Below, in pieces: positions 1 through 8,887 of a stretch of 64,000 nt of DNA; position 1 is the stretch's first letter; each line of letters begins with the position of its first letter. The notes beneath the pieces are model-generated. The model was not told the origin of the DNA and made no database searches. It worked only from the letters and a program-made list of their open reading frames with translations. The position numbers and the translations under genes were made by a program. Source of the stretch: G965202915 sp965205955. GTDB taxonomy: Bacteria; Pseudomonadota; Gammaproteobacteria; Eutrophobiales; Eutrophobiaceae. Location of the stretch: positions 558,001 through 622,000 of the forward strand of contig OZ242192.1 in the NCBI GenBank assembly GCA_965205955.1, written 5' to 3'.

Positions 1-171
1 TCCAGCCGGAAGGCAAATCAAATCAGCGCAAAACTATATGAGGCCGGATTTTACGTGCCGGCGGTGCGTCCCCCCACCGTGCCGGACGGCACCGCGCGGC
101 TGCGCATAACCATTACCACCGACCACACAGAGGAGCATGTAGCGGCACTGCTGAAATCCATCGCGCATTGA
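1..171 (+). CDS. bioF: 8-amino-7-oxononanoate synthase, C-terminal end (partial)
   Basis: This is an open frame from the first base of the window to a TGA at 169-171; the 5' part lies outside. The 56 visible residues contain the AVRPPTVPDGTARLRIT stretch and a following H-T-x-E-x-V, which is the typical C-terminus of BioF (pyridoxal phosphate-dependent condensation of pimeloyl-ACP with alanine, first step of biotin ring assembly). It ends 9 bases before bioH in the same direction, as expected for a biotin operon. Identification rests only on this tail, so the enzyme's active site cannot be checked here. Confidence 0.85.
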   Translation, partial: SSRKANQISAKLYEAGFYVPAVRPPTVPDGTARLRITITTDHTEEHVAALLKSIAH

Positions 172-180
172 CGCCGATTT

Positions 181-909
181 ATGAGCGGAAAAAAACACAT
201 AGTACTGCTGCACGGCTGGGGTCTGGGGGCAGGGGTATGGGCAGAGTTCCAGCAAAACTATTTGCCGGACATGCGGATCAGCGCCCCGGATATCTTTACA
301 AATCAAACCGCCGGCGATCCCCGGCAACTGTTTGAAACCGCCCTCGAAAGAATAAATCACTATGCCGGCGATACCAGCGCAACGATTGCCTGGTCCTTAG
401 GCGGTTTGCTTGCCTTCGAAGCGGCGGTCAGACACCCGAACCGCAAGCTGATCCTGCTGAACAGCACCCCATGCTTTGCCGCCAGAAACGACTGGCCCAA
501 CGGACTGGATGGCAATGCCATTGACAGTTTGCGCCTCCAATGCCGGGAAGACCCCGAAGCGGCGCTGGCATATTTTTGCGGTTTGGCCGCAAGCGGAGAA
601 AGAGCACGGCATAAAATCACCCGCTATTTGAGAACGATCGCCGCCAATCAGAAAAACGACGGCGCCGTACTGGCCTCCTGGTTGCAGATCCTGGCCGATC
701 TTGACTGCCGCGAACAATACAAAAAACTTCCCGGGCCGATCTATGTTTTACTGGGAGAGAAAGATCATCTTGTCAGCCCAAAGATCGAAAAACAATTGAT
801 CCAACTGAACCGCAAAAGCCGAATCGAGATAATGCCCTCCTGCGGCCATGTTCCGTTCCTGTCCAGACCGGAGGACACGGCCAAATTTATTCAGAGAGCG
901 CTGGCCTGA
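181..909 (+). CDS. bioH: pimeloyl-ACP methyl ester carboxylesterase BioH
   Basis: A 242-residue alpha/beta hydrolase. BioH removes the methyl group from pimeloyl-ACP methyl ester, ending the disguised fatty-acid cycle that BioC starts. Visible features are the oxyanion-hole region LHGWG near residue 10, the nucleophile elbow W-S-L-G-G with Ser72, the acid in GEKDH (Asp195) and the catalytic His in CGHVPF (His223). Length is close to that of E. coli BioH. The gene sits between bioF and bioC with gaps of 9 and 4 bases, so co-transcription and the biotin role are strongly supported by context. Confidence 0.93.
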   Translation: MSGKKHIVLLHGWGLGAGVWAEFQQNYLPDMRISAPDIFTNQTAGDPRQLFETALERINHYAGDTSATIAWSLGGLLAFEAAVRHPNRKLILLNSTPCFAARNDWPNGLDGNAIDSLRLQCREDPEAALAYFCGLAASGERARHKITRYLRTIAANQKNDGAVLASWLQILADLDCREQYKKLPGPIYVLLGEKDHLVSPKIEKQLIQLNRKSRIEIMPSCGHVPFLSRPEDTAKFIQRALA

Positions 910-913
910 GCAG

Positions 914-1798
914 ATGGAAAACGACTATTACATATCCGCCCAAAAGGTCGGCGCATCTTTTGACTCGGCGGCCGGGGAATACAACAAATACGCCGTAGTA
1001 CAGAATATGGTGCTGCAACGACTGCTGGAAAGACTGGAGCTACTCAAACTCAGCGGCAACCGCATCCTCGACCTGGGCTCCGGGACCGGCGGTGCTGGTA
1101 AAATTCTGCGCAAACACTTCAGCAAAGCGGCCATCATTGAAACCGATCTTTCCCGCCGGATGCTGTTACATTCGAGCAACCGGGGGATCTTCTCAGGCAG
1201 AAAATACCACCAGGTTTGTGCCGATGCCTGCTCATTACCGTTCCCGGACAATCGCTTTGAATTGGTTTTCACCAACCTGATGCTACAGTGGATCAGTGAC
1301 ATTGAACGGGTATTCCGGGAAATAAAACGGGTACTCACCCCGGAGGGCCTGGTGGTATTCAGCAGTTTTGGTCCCGCCACCCTTGTCGAGCTGCGCCAAA
1401 GCTGGGCCACAGCGGATGACGGCATCCATGTCAATGCCTTCTATGACATGCACGACATTGGCGAAACCCTCGCCAGGACCGGTTTGCAGGAAGCGGTGCT
1501 GGACACTGAAAACATCGTCATGCAATACCGGGAATGCCGCTATTTATTCAACGACCTGAAAAAGATCGGCGCCGGCAATGCCGCTCAGGGCCGGCGCAAA
1601 ACCCTGACCGGCAAGCGGCGATTCCGCGGCATGATCAATGCTTATGAAGGCTACCGTAGCGGCGAGCGCCTGCCGGCAACCTATGAAGCGATCTATGGCC
1701 ATGCCTGGAATCTGGCTGCCGGGCAGGGGCGGCCGACCTCCGGTACAGAACACGCCGTGCCGCTCGACCAGGTAACAAAATCACTACGGGAAAAATAA
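914..1798 (+). CDS. bioC: malonyl-ACP O-methyltransferase BioC
   Basis: A SAM-dependent methyltransferase that methylates malonyl-ACP to start pimeloyl chain synthesis. The SAM-binding motif I is ILDLGSGTGG at residues 51-60, followed by an acidic strand end (ETDLS) and a motif II-like region (FTNLMLQW). An open frame extends upstream to 848 inside bioH, but the ATG at 914, four bases after the bioH stop, gives a normal BioC N-terminus (MENDYYI), so this start was chosen (294 residues). The C-terminal tail is somewhat longer than in E. coli BioC (251 residues). bioD follows after 2 bases. Confidence 0.92.
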   Translation: MENDYYISAQKVGASFDSAAGEYNKYAVVQNMVLQRLLERLELLKLSGNRILDLGSGTGGAGKILRKHFSKAAIIETDLSRRMLLHSSNRGIFSGRKYHQVCADACSLPFPDNRFELVFTNLMLQWISDIERVFREIKRVLTPEGLVVFSSFGPATLVELRQSWATADDGIHVNAFYDMHDIGETLARTGLQEAVLDTENIVMQYRECRYLFNDLKKIGAGNAAQGRRKTLTGKRRFRGMINAYEGYRSGERLPATYEAIYGHAWNLAAGQGRPTSGTEHAVPLDQVTKSLREK

Positions 1799-1800
1799 CA

Positions 1801-2481
1801 TTGCCCAAAGGGATCTTTATAACCGGAACCGACACCGGCATCGGAAAAACCCGGTTCTGCCTCGGCCTGATGGCGGCCCTGCAACGCAAAGGCTGGAAGG
1901 TCTGCGGCATGAAACCGGTCGCCAGCGGGACGGATGAACAATTGAAAAACCAGGATGCGGAGAAACTCCGGCGGCAGGCAAGCATTGACCTGGAGTACCA
2001 ATTGGTCAACCCCTGCGTCTACCAACCCGCAATCGCACCGCATATTGCCGCCGAACTGGCGGAAAAGCCCGTCAACCTCCCCCTGCTAAAAGACGCATTC
2101 AACACCATAAAAACCCGCTCGGACATAGTCATCGTCGAAGGGATCGGCGGCTGGCGGGTGCCCCTTTCCGGGGAACTATCGCTGTGCAACATCGTATCGG
2201 AGTTGCAACTGCCCGTCATCATGGTAGTGGGTTTGCGCCTTGGTTGCCTGAATCATGCCCTGTTAACGGCGGAAGCCATACTCAATGACAATATTCATCT
2301 ATTGGGCTGGGCGGCAAATTGCATCGACCCGGAGTTTCAGTACCGGCAACATAATATAGCCGCCCTTGAACACGCCATTGCCGCCCCGTTACTCGCCCAA
2401 ATTCCGTATTCAGAGGAATTGAATCTTGACTCGGTCATCGAATCGATAAAAACCGATAAGCTCCTGAATGACATCAGCTAA
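1801..2481 (+). CDS. bioD: dethiobiotin synthetase BioD
   Basis: An ATP-dependent carboxylase closing the ureido ring of dethiobiotin from 7,8-diaminopelargonate. The P-loop G-T-D-T-G-I-G-K-T occupies residues 9-17. A KPVASG motif (about residue 38) and VEGIGGW (about residue 105) are standard BioD substrate and magnesium-binding segments. The start is TTG at 1801, two bases after the bioC stop; no better ATG lies upstream. It is the last gene of the visible bioF-H-C-D run; bioA and bioB are not in the window. Confidence 0.93.
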   Translation: MPKGIFITGTDTGIGKTRFCLGLMAALQRKGWKVCGMKPVASGTDEQLKNQDAEKLRRQASIDLEYQLVNPCVYQPAIAPHIAAELAEKPVNLPLLKDAFNTIKTRSDIVIVEGIGGWRVPLSGELSLCNIVSELQLPVIMVVGLRLGCLNHALLTAEAILNDNIHLLGWAANCIDPEFQYRQHNIAALEHAIAAPLLAQIPYSEELNLDSVIESIKTDKLLNDIS

Positions 2482-2625
2482 CAGCCTGTCGGACTTAGCC
2501 AGGCGCGACATTGTAAGTTGTTGAATCGAAAGCGATTTCCTCTTTTGCTTCTTGTGAAGCTAATTTGAAAAAACTTTATTTTTCAATGATTTAACCAGGC
2601 AGCGCTATCTCAGTCCGGCAGGCTG
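2482..2625. repeat. 144-bp element bounded by imperfect inverted repeats
   Basis: The sequence starting right after the bioD stop (CAGCCTGTCGGACTTAG, 2482-2498) is the near-perfect reverse complement of CTCAGTCCGGCAGGCTG ending at 2625. The match over 17 positions is interrupted only twice and continues more weakly inward (a shared GCGC core). Inside are two small hairpins, AATCG-AAAG-CGATT and GCTTC-TTGT-GAAGC, and an AT-rich stretch. No coding sequence is present. The structure looks like a miniature inverted-repeat element, or a compound terminator of the bio operon. Confidence 0.5.
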
Positions 2626-2853
2626 CCAGTGCGTTTTGGCAACCGTACCGCATCCGGACACGGGTATTGCAAAACTTCCCCGTTTGATGCGATAATAGTT
2701 GCCCGCTACGGCATGAGCCGGGAAATGCGCATGGAGAGGCCGGTTTGGCAGCAGGTGATGCGCTTTCGGGGCATAAAGCAAGGTGATTTCTTCGACCGGA
2801 ATTTTTTCCAGATCATCAACAACGAGAAACAATTAACGGAGGGAGTATACATT
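2626..2853. other. upstream region of pckG
   Basis: This is a leader or promoter region between the inverted-repeat element and pckG. A reading frame in phase with pckG stays open back to 2629, but the predicted 75 extra residues have no counterpart in PEPCK proteins. A strong ribosome-binding sequence (ACGGAGGG, about 2837-2844) sits before the ATG at 2854. No riboswitch or operator was recognised. Confidence 0.4.
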
Positions 2854-4659
2854 ATGACGAGCAGCAACAAAAAACTACAGGATTGGGTGGACAACATGGC
2901 CGCGCTGTGCCAGCCGGATAATATCGTCTGGTGTGACGGTTCAAAACAGGAATGGGATGCGATGTGGAGCATCCTGGTTAAAGGGGGTACCGCGAAAAAA
3001 CTGGACGAGAGCAAGCGTCCGAACAGTTATTATATACGTTCTGTTCCCGCCGATGTCGCCCGCGTTGAAGATCGCACCTACATCTGTTCCGAAAAGGAAG
3101 AAGATGCGGGCCCGACCAATAATTGGTGTGCTCCGCAACAAATGCGCACAACCTTGAATGATCTATTCACGGGCTGCATGAAGGGACGCACCATGTATGT
3201 GATCCCTTTCAGCATGGGGCCGATTGGTTCAGATATTGCGCAGATCGGCGTGGAGATCAGTGATTCTCCCTATGTTGTAGTCAATATGCACATCATGGCA
3301 CGGGTTGGCAGCGCGGTTTTGGACGTGCTGGGGGAAACGGGTAGTTTTGTCCCCTGCATTCACTCTGTCGGCGCCCCGCTTCAGCAGGGGCAGGAGGATG
3401 TGCCCTGGCCGTGCAATCCCGATAATCGTTATATCGTTCATTATCCGCAAACCCGTGAAATCTGGTCCTTTGGCTCCGGTTACGGCGGCAATGCGCTGCT
3501 CGGTAAAAAATGCTTTGCGTTGCGCATCGCCTCGACCATGGCCAGGGAAGAGGGCTGGATGGCCGAACATATGCTGATCCTGAAAATTACCAACCCCGAA
3601 GGGGAAGTGAAATATATCGCTGGCGCCTTCCCAAGCGCCTGCGGCAAAACCAATCTGGCAATGCTGACCCCGACCATTCCCGGCTGGAAGGTGGAAACCA
3701 TCGGGGATGATATTTGCTGGATGAAATTCGGTAGTGATGGCCGGTTGCATGCGATCAATCCAGAGGCGGGGTTCTTCGGTGTGGCGCCGGGCACCAGCAT
3801 GCACTCGAATAGGAACGCGATTCTGTCCCTGAAGGAAAATTCCATTTTCACCAATGTTGCCGAAACCGACGATGGTGATATCTGGTGGGAAGGAATGACC
3901 GATGAGCCGCCTGCCCATCTGGTGGACTGGAAGGGAAATGACTGGACAGCGGATTCCGACACGCCGTCCTCCCATCCCAATGCCCGATTCACCGCGCCGG
4001 CGGCGCAATGCCCGGTCATTGCGGATGAGTGGGAGGACCCTAAGGGCGTGCCTATCAGCGCTATTTTATTCGGTGGCCGCCGTGCGAGTGTTGTGCCCCT
4101 GGTTACCGAGGCATTGGATTGGAAACATGGCACCTTCATTGGCACCATTATCGCGTCTGAAATGACCGCCGCCGCTTTTGGCACAATCGGCCAATTGCGG
4201 CGTGATCCGATGGCGATGCTTCCATTCTGCGGCTACAACATGGCGGATTACTGGTCCCATTGGCTGAAGATGGGGCAGAAAGAGGATGCCAAACTGCCGA
4301 AGATCTTCAGCGTCAATTGGTTCCGCAAGAACGAGGAGGGAAAATTCGTCTGGCCGGGGTTCGGTGAGAACAGCCGCGTTCTGAGATGGGTTTTTGAACG
4401 CTGTAGCGAGACGGTCGATGCCATTGAAACGCCGATTGGCAATATGCCGGCGCTGGATGATATAGACTTCGACGGTCTGGAAATGAGTGAAGCGGAAAAG
4501 GCCAACCTGTTGCGTGTCGATATAGACGGCTGGTTGCAGGAACTTCCGGGCATAGAGGAATACTATGCAAAATTCGGCGAGCGCCTTCCGGGAGAGCTCA
4601 CCGAACAAGTGCGGGCATTGAAAAAGCGTTTGGAATCGGGGCAGAAAGCAGTCGCCTGA
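2854..4659 (+). CDS. pckG: phosphoenolpyruvate carboxykinase (GTP)
   Basis: Converts oxaloacetate and GTP to phosphoenolpyruvate, CO2 and GDP, the entry step of gluconeogenesis, in the cytoplasm. The protein is 601 residues, the usual size of the GTP-dependent family and larger than the ATP type. The family P-loop FPSACGKTNLAML lies around residues 257-269. Further family segments are EGWMAEHMLI just before it, GDDICWM after it, and SNRNAILS and GGRRASVVPLV further on. The start at 2854 follows a good ribosome-binding site; the open frame upstream is not used. It is a single-gene unit flanked by non-coding DNA on both sides. Confidence 0.95.
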   Translation: MTSSNKKLQDWVDNMAALCQPDNIVWCDGSKQEWDAMWSILVKGGTAKKLDESKRPNSYYIRSVPADVARVEDRTYICSEKEEDAGPTNNWCAPQQMRTTLNDLFTGCMKGRTMYVIPFSMGPIGSDIAQIGVEISDSPYVVVNMHIMARVGSAVLDVLGETGSFVPCIHSVGAPLQQGQEDVPWPCNPDNRYIVHYPQTREIWSFGSGYGGNALLGKKCFALRIASTMAREEGWMAEHMLILKITNPEGEVKYIAGAFPSACGKTNLAMLTPTIPGWKVETIGDDICWMKFGSDGRLHAINPEAGFFGVAPGTSMHSNRNAILSLKENSIFTNVAETDDGDIWWEGMTDEPPAHLVDWKGNDWTADSDTPSSHPNARFTAPAAQCPVIADEWEDPKGVPISAILFGGRRASVVPLVTEALDWKHGTFIGTIIASEMTAAAFGTIGQLRRDPMAMLPFCGYNMADYWSHWLKMGQKEDAKLPKIFSVNWFRKNEEGKFVWPGFGENSRVLRWVFERCSETVDAIETPIGNMPALDDIDFDGLEMSEAEKANLLRVDIDGWLQELPGIEEYYAKFGERLPGELTEQVRALKKRLESGQKAVA

Positions 4660-5006
4660 ATAGCGGCGGCAATGGCGGAAATCAAATCGCCCCTGCAGGA
4701 ACAATCGCTTGCCGGTATCCGCGACGGCGGCAAAACCGGCAACCCTGTCTGCCTTGCAGAGGGCGCAATGCCTTTGCCTGATCGGTGGGGTAGTCGGCGC
4801 AGATACCGGGGGCTCCCCGGTATTGTGCCGGCGTATTCACAATCGGGCGGCCTCCCCCATGATTGCACCGAACGGGACGCCGATCTCTGCGCCAAACCAG
4901 CAACAGCATCATTCAAACTTGTCGGCGCTTGAATTTTTTTGGCGACCCCTGTTTATATTGAACTGAATTTTTCATGGATTAATCGTTCTGGTATGAGGGA
5001 TACCAA
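4660..5006. other. 347-base intergenic region, no gene recognised
   Basis: GC-rich in its first 250 bases. It contains a perfect hairpin, ATACCGGGG-GCT-CCCCGGTAT, at 4802-4822, without a following T-run. Short open frames exist on both strands but have no recognisable content and no ribosome-binding site. The last 80 bases are AT-rich and include a weak promoter-like pair (TTGAAT at 4929-4934, TATATT at 4954-4959, spacer 19) ahead of the ABC transporter operon, and a GAGGGA ribosome-binding site before 5007. Confidence 0.4.
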
Positions 5007-5978
5007 ATGTTGGAAGTAAAACATTTGACGCGGCGGTATGGCGGCTTCAAGGCTGTAGAGGACGTGAGTTTTTCCATCGCCAAGGGCGAAATTGTCGGCC
5101 TGCTTGGGCACAATGGCGCCGGAAAGACCACCATTATGCGGATGATCAGCGGGTTTTTGGAACCCGACCGGGGCGCTGTCTTTGTCGATGGCACGGATCT
5201 GGCCAAAGAAAAGAAAAAAGTGCAGAGGGATCTGGGATATTTGCCGGAGAATCTGCCGATTTATCCGGAGATGACGGTAGCCGATTATCTGGATTATGCC
5301 GCCGATCTGAAAGGGCTTGAAAATAACGACAAAAAATCGGAGATCAGGCAGGCTGTCGCCGCCACCGATCTTTCGGCGAAACTGCTGGAAAGGATCTCTA
5401 CCCTGTCGCGCGGCTACAAGCAGCGCGTCGGCGTGGCGCAGGCTATTCTGGGGGAGCCCAGGCTGCTGATCCTGGACGAACCAACCAGCGGCCTGGATCC
5501 TGAGCAAACCCGGCAGATGCGGCAGTTAATCCGCGATATTGCCCGGAACGCCACGGTTATCCTGTCCACACATATCATGCAGGAAGTCAATGCGCTTTGT
5601 TCCAGGGTATTGATGTTGCGCACCGGCCGGTTGGAAGTGGATTCCCGTCTGGATGAATTGCGTCACAGCAATCATTTGCTGATTGAAACCACCCTGCCCG
5701 TTGAAACCATGCAAGGCCTGCAGGATTTGGCCGGGGTGAGCAGCATCCGGCCTATTCCCCCCACAGGCAATCGCTCCGGAGAAAACGACACCGCCGCCCG
5801 GTTCAGGTACCGAATTGAGTTGGATGCCCAGGCGGATGAACGGGCTGCCAGCGCCGATTTGGCCAAAGCGATTGTCAATCTGGAGCATGCGCTTTTCTCG
5901 CTGCATCCGGAGCAGCGCGATTTAGAAACTCTGTTCAAAGATGTGAACGAAGGAAATCCCCGGGGAGACCCTGAATAG
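5007..5978 (+). CDS. ABC transporter ATP-binding protein, Gld/Nos-like
   Basis: A 323-residue ABC ATPase. Walker A is GHNGAGKTT (about residues 35-43), the signature-like segment is LSRGYKQRVG, and Walker B is LLILDEPTSGLD followed by the H-loop STHIM. The C-terminal 100 residues form an extra domain as in GldA- and NosF-type exporters. A GAGGGA ribosome-binding site precedes the ATG. Its stop overlaps the next gene's GTG by one base, so ATPase and permease are translationally coupled. The substrate is unknown; the name of the family comes from gliding bacteria, and gliding should not be inferred here. Confidence 0.9.
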   Translation: MLEVKHLTRRYGGFKAVEDVSFSIAKGEIVGLLGHNGAGKTTIMRMISGFLEPDRGAVFVDGTDLAKEKKKVQRDLGYLPENLPIYPEMTVADYLDYAADLKGLENNDKKSEIRQAVAATDLSAKLLERISTLSRGYKQRVGVAQAILGEPRLLILDEPTSGLDPEQTRQMRQLIRDIARNATVILSTHIMQEVNALCSRVLMLRTGRLEVDSRLDELRHSNHLLIETTLPVETMQGLQDLAGVSSIRPIPPTGNRSGENDTAARFRYRIELDAQADERAASADLAKAIVNLEHALFSLHPEQRDLETLFKDVNEGNPRGDPE

Positions 5979-8887
5979 TGCAGCCTGACAGCAGGGCAAA
6001 TACCGGACGCGCCGGGGCAATCATCGGCCGAGTGGCCGCCAAGGAGATCACCCTGTTTTTTGCTTCGCCCATCGCCTATTTATTCCTGGGCACCTTTGCG
6101 GTGATCACCCTGTTTGTCTTCTTCTGGGTGGAGGCGTTTTTTTCCCGCAACATCGCGGATGTGCGCCCGCTGTTTGAATGGATGCCGATTTTGCTGATAT
6201 TTCTGAGTGCCGCACTCACGATGCGATTGTGGAGCGAAGAGCGGCGCAGCGGGACACTTGAATATGTGCACACCCAGGCGGTGCCGCTCTGGTATTTTGT
6301 GCTGGGCAAATTTCTGGGCTGTTTATTTCTGCTGGCATTGGCTCTGGCGATCACATTGTTGTTGCCGGCTACCGTCGCCGTCCTCGGCGATCTCGACTGG
6401 GGGCCTGTCTGGTCCGGTTATCTGGCGGCGCTGCTGCTAGGGGCCGGCTACCTCAGTATTGGTTTATTTGTCTCAGCCCGAAGCGACAACCAGATTGTCA
6501 GCTTAATCTGTGCCAGCATGGTCTGCGGCATATTCTATCTGCTGGGCGCCCCTACCATCACCGATCTTTTCGGCAACCGCATGGGCGAGTGGCTGCGTCT
6601 GCTGGGCGCCGGTTCGCGTTTCGATTCGATCACGCGCGGGGTGATCGATCTCCGGGACCTGTACTATTATCTCAGCATCGTTCTAGCATTTCTTGCGCTG
6701 AATACCCTGGCGCTGGAACAAGAGCGCTGGGCGGTGGCGGGCGATCATTCTCATCACCGGAAATGGCGATTTAGTACCGGGCTGGTGATCGCCAACGCCC
6801 TGTGCGCCAATCTGTGGCTGCATCAACTCACCGGGTTGCGCATCGATGCAACAGCGGGCAATCAATATTCCATTTCCGACGCCACAAGAGGCTATCTGGA
6901 CCGGCTGCAGGAACCCTTGCTGATGCGCGGGTATTTCAGCAGCAAAACGCATCCTTTGCTGGCGCCGCTGGTTCCCCAGATCCGCGATTTGATGAGCGAG
7001 TATCAGATCGCCGGCAAAGGCAGGCTGCGCGTGGAGTTTGTCGATCCCATGTCCGAACCCGAGCTGGAGGAAGAAGCAAACCGAAAATACGGCATTCAGC
7101 CGGTGCCTTTCCAGGTAGCCGACCGCTACCAATCCTCTATCGTCAGTTCCTATTTCAATGTGCTGGTGCAGTATGGGGATGAGTATAAGGTGCTGGATTT
7201 CAGTGACTTGATCGAAATTCAGGCGCGCAGTGAGTCCGATATCGATGTGCAATTGCGCAACCCTGAGCACGATCTGACCCGCGCCATTAAAAAGACGCTC
7301 AACAGCTATCAAGCCGGCGGCAACCTGTTCAATACCTTGAAAGGCGAGATAGTGTTCAACGGCTATATATCCCCCGATCCCACCCTCCCGGAGCAACTGG
7401 TGGAATTCAGACAATCCATCGATTCTGTGCTTGAAGAAACCAAAATCCGCTCCGGCGGACGCTTCACGGTTACGTTCATCGATCCCGATGAAGACGACGG
7501 CAGAGTGGGCCGGCAGATCGCCGAGGACTACGGCTTCGAACCGATGACCGCCAGCCTGCTCAGCGATCGTTATTTCTATTTCTACATGACGTTGGCCAAC
7601 GCTGAACAGATTGTGCAAATCCCTCTGGATGATATGACATCGGACAGCTTCAGGCGCAATCTGAATGCCGGCATCAAGCGGTTTGCCGGCGGTTTTACTA
7701 AAACCGTCGCGTTGGCAGTCTCCGAGGACCGCTCTGCCTCCTTTTCCCAACTGGAAAATTATCTGAGGGCCGAATTCAATATCGCACAGGAAGATTTACG
7801 CGACGGCACGGTATCAGGCGAGGCCGATATTCTGCTACTTGCCGCACCCGGCGATCTCGACGAAAAACAATTGTTTGCCATCGATCAGTTTCTGATGCAG
7901 GGCGGCACGGTGCTGGCCGCGACCTCACCCTACAGCGCTGATCTGGCCGAGCGCAGTTTGAGTTTAAAGAAACATCGCAGCGGTATGGAGAAATGGTTGC
8001 GACATCACGGTCTGAACATTGAAGATCAGCTTGTGTTGGACCCACAAAATTCAGCCTTTCCCGTGCCGGTAACTCGCGATCTCGGTGGATTTCAGCTACA
8101 GGAAATACGGATGCTGGACTATCCCTATTTCATCGATATCCGTGGGGATGGCCTGAATCAGGATAATCTGATCACCGCCGAATTACCCCAGGCAACACTG
8201 GCGTGGGCCTCGCCCATCTCGGTAGATACCGAAAAACAAGGAGACAGAACCATTACCCGGCTGTTACATAGTTCCGCACAGGCGTGGCTGTCTTCCTCGC
8301 TGGATATCGTGCCCAAACTGACCTCTGAGGGGTTGAGCGCCTATGTGCCGGAAGGCGAACAAAAAACTCATTTGCTGGGCGTGATCAGCCAGGGGCGTTT
8401 CGATTCGTATTATGCCGGACAGACATCGCCGCTTGTTGCCAGCGAGGATGACGGGATTGCCGAAGAAGAATCGGATGAGCCCGGTGAAGCGGAAGAAGAG
8501 GATGATCTCCGGTTACAAATAGACAGCGTTATCGAACGCTCGCCCGAATCGGCACGCATCATTTTGTTCAGTTCGAATGACTTTCTGCGTGATCAGGTGA
8601 TCCTGTTATCGGGCAGCGCACAGCGGACGGAATATCTGCATACCCTGCAGATGACCGCCAATGCCCTTGACTGGTCGCTGGAAGATGCCGATCTATTGAG
8701 TATCCGTTCCCGCGGACACTTCAACCGCACCTTGCCGCCGATGGAGCAGGCAAGCCGGTTATTCTGGGAATATCTCAACTACGGTCTGGCCGTATCCGCA
8801 CTGATTGTGATTGCGCTGCTGGAGCGGCGGCAACGACGGGCAAAGCAGCGCCGCTATCTTGCATTGCTGGATCAGCCAGGAGCGTGA
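5978..8887 (+). CDS. ABC-2 permease fused to GldG-like auxiliary domain
   Basis: A 969-residue membrane protein. The first ~260 residues contain about six hydrophobic segments typical of ABC-2 permeases (GldF-like). The next ~600 residues are a mostly soluble region resembling the GldG-type auxiliary component. An acidic stretch (around residue 830-850, Glu/Asp-rich) precedes a final membrane helix and a basic tail (ERRQRRAKQRR). GldF and GldG are separate proteins in Bacteroidetes; here they are one polypeptide. The start is GTG at 5978 overlapping the ATPase stop. The downstream DUF4340 gene overlaps its stop by four bases. The transported substrate is unknown. Confidence 0.85.
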   Translation: MQPDSRANTGRAGAIIGRVAAKEITLFFASPIAYLFLGTFAVITLFVFFWVEAFFSRNIADVRPLFEWMPILLIFLSAALTMRLWSEERRSGTLEYVHTQAVPLWYFVLGKFLGCLFLLALALAITLLLPATVAVLGDLDWGPVWSGYLAALLLGAGYLSIGLFVSARSDNQIVSLICASMVCGIFYLLGAPTITDLFGNRMGEWLRLLGAGSRFDSITRGVIDLRDLYYYLSIVLAFLALNTLALEQERWAVAGDHSHHRKWRFSTGLVIANALCANLWLHQLTGLRIDATAGNQYSISDATRGYLDRLQEPLLMRGYFSSKTHPLLAPLVPQIRDLMSEYQIAGKGRLRVEFVDPMSEPELEEEANRKYGIQPVPFQVADRYQSSIVSSYFNVLVQYGDEYKVLDFSDLIEIQARSESDIDVQLRNPEHDLTRAIKKTLNSYQAGGNLFNTLKGEIVFNGYISPDPTLPEQLVEFRQSIDSVLEETKIRSGGRFTVTFIDPDEDDGRVGRQIAEDYGFEPMTASLLSDRYFYFYMTLANAEQIVQIPLDDMTSDSFRRNLNAGIKRFAGGFTKTVALAVSEDRSASFSQLENYLRAEFNIAQEDLRDGTVSGEADILLLAAPGDLDEKQLFAIDQFLMQGGTVLAATSPYSADLAERSLSLKKHRSGMEKWLRHHGLNIEDQLVLDPQNSAFPVPVTRDLGGFQLQEIRMLDYPYFIDIRGDGLNQDNLITAELPQATLAWASPISVDTEKQGDRTITRLLHSSAQAWLSSSLDIVPKLTSEGLSAYVPEGEQKTHLLGVISQGRFDSYYAGQTSPLVASEDDGIAEEESDEPGEAEEEDDLRLQIDSVIERSPESARIILFSSNDFLRDQVILLSGSAQRTEYLHTLQMTANALDWSLEDADLLSIRSRGHFNRTLPPMEQASRLFWEYLNYGLAVSALIVIALLERRQRRAKQRRYLALLDQPGA

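Noticed and set aside
4672..4932. Short open frames after pckG on both strands
   Set aside because: They have no ribosome-binding site and no recognisable content, and several overlapping frames are open at once because the DNA is GC-rich.
6683..7750. 355-codon open frame on the minus strand
   Set aside because: It is antisense to the auxiliary domain of the Gld-like permease. It has no ribosome-binding site and no recognisable domain.
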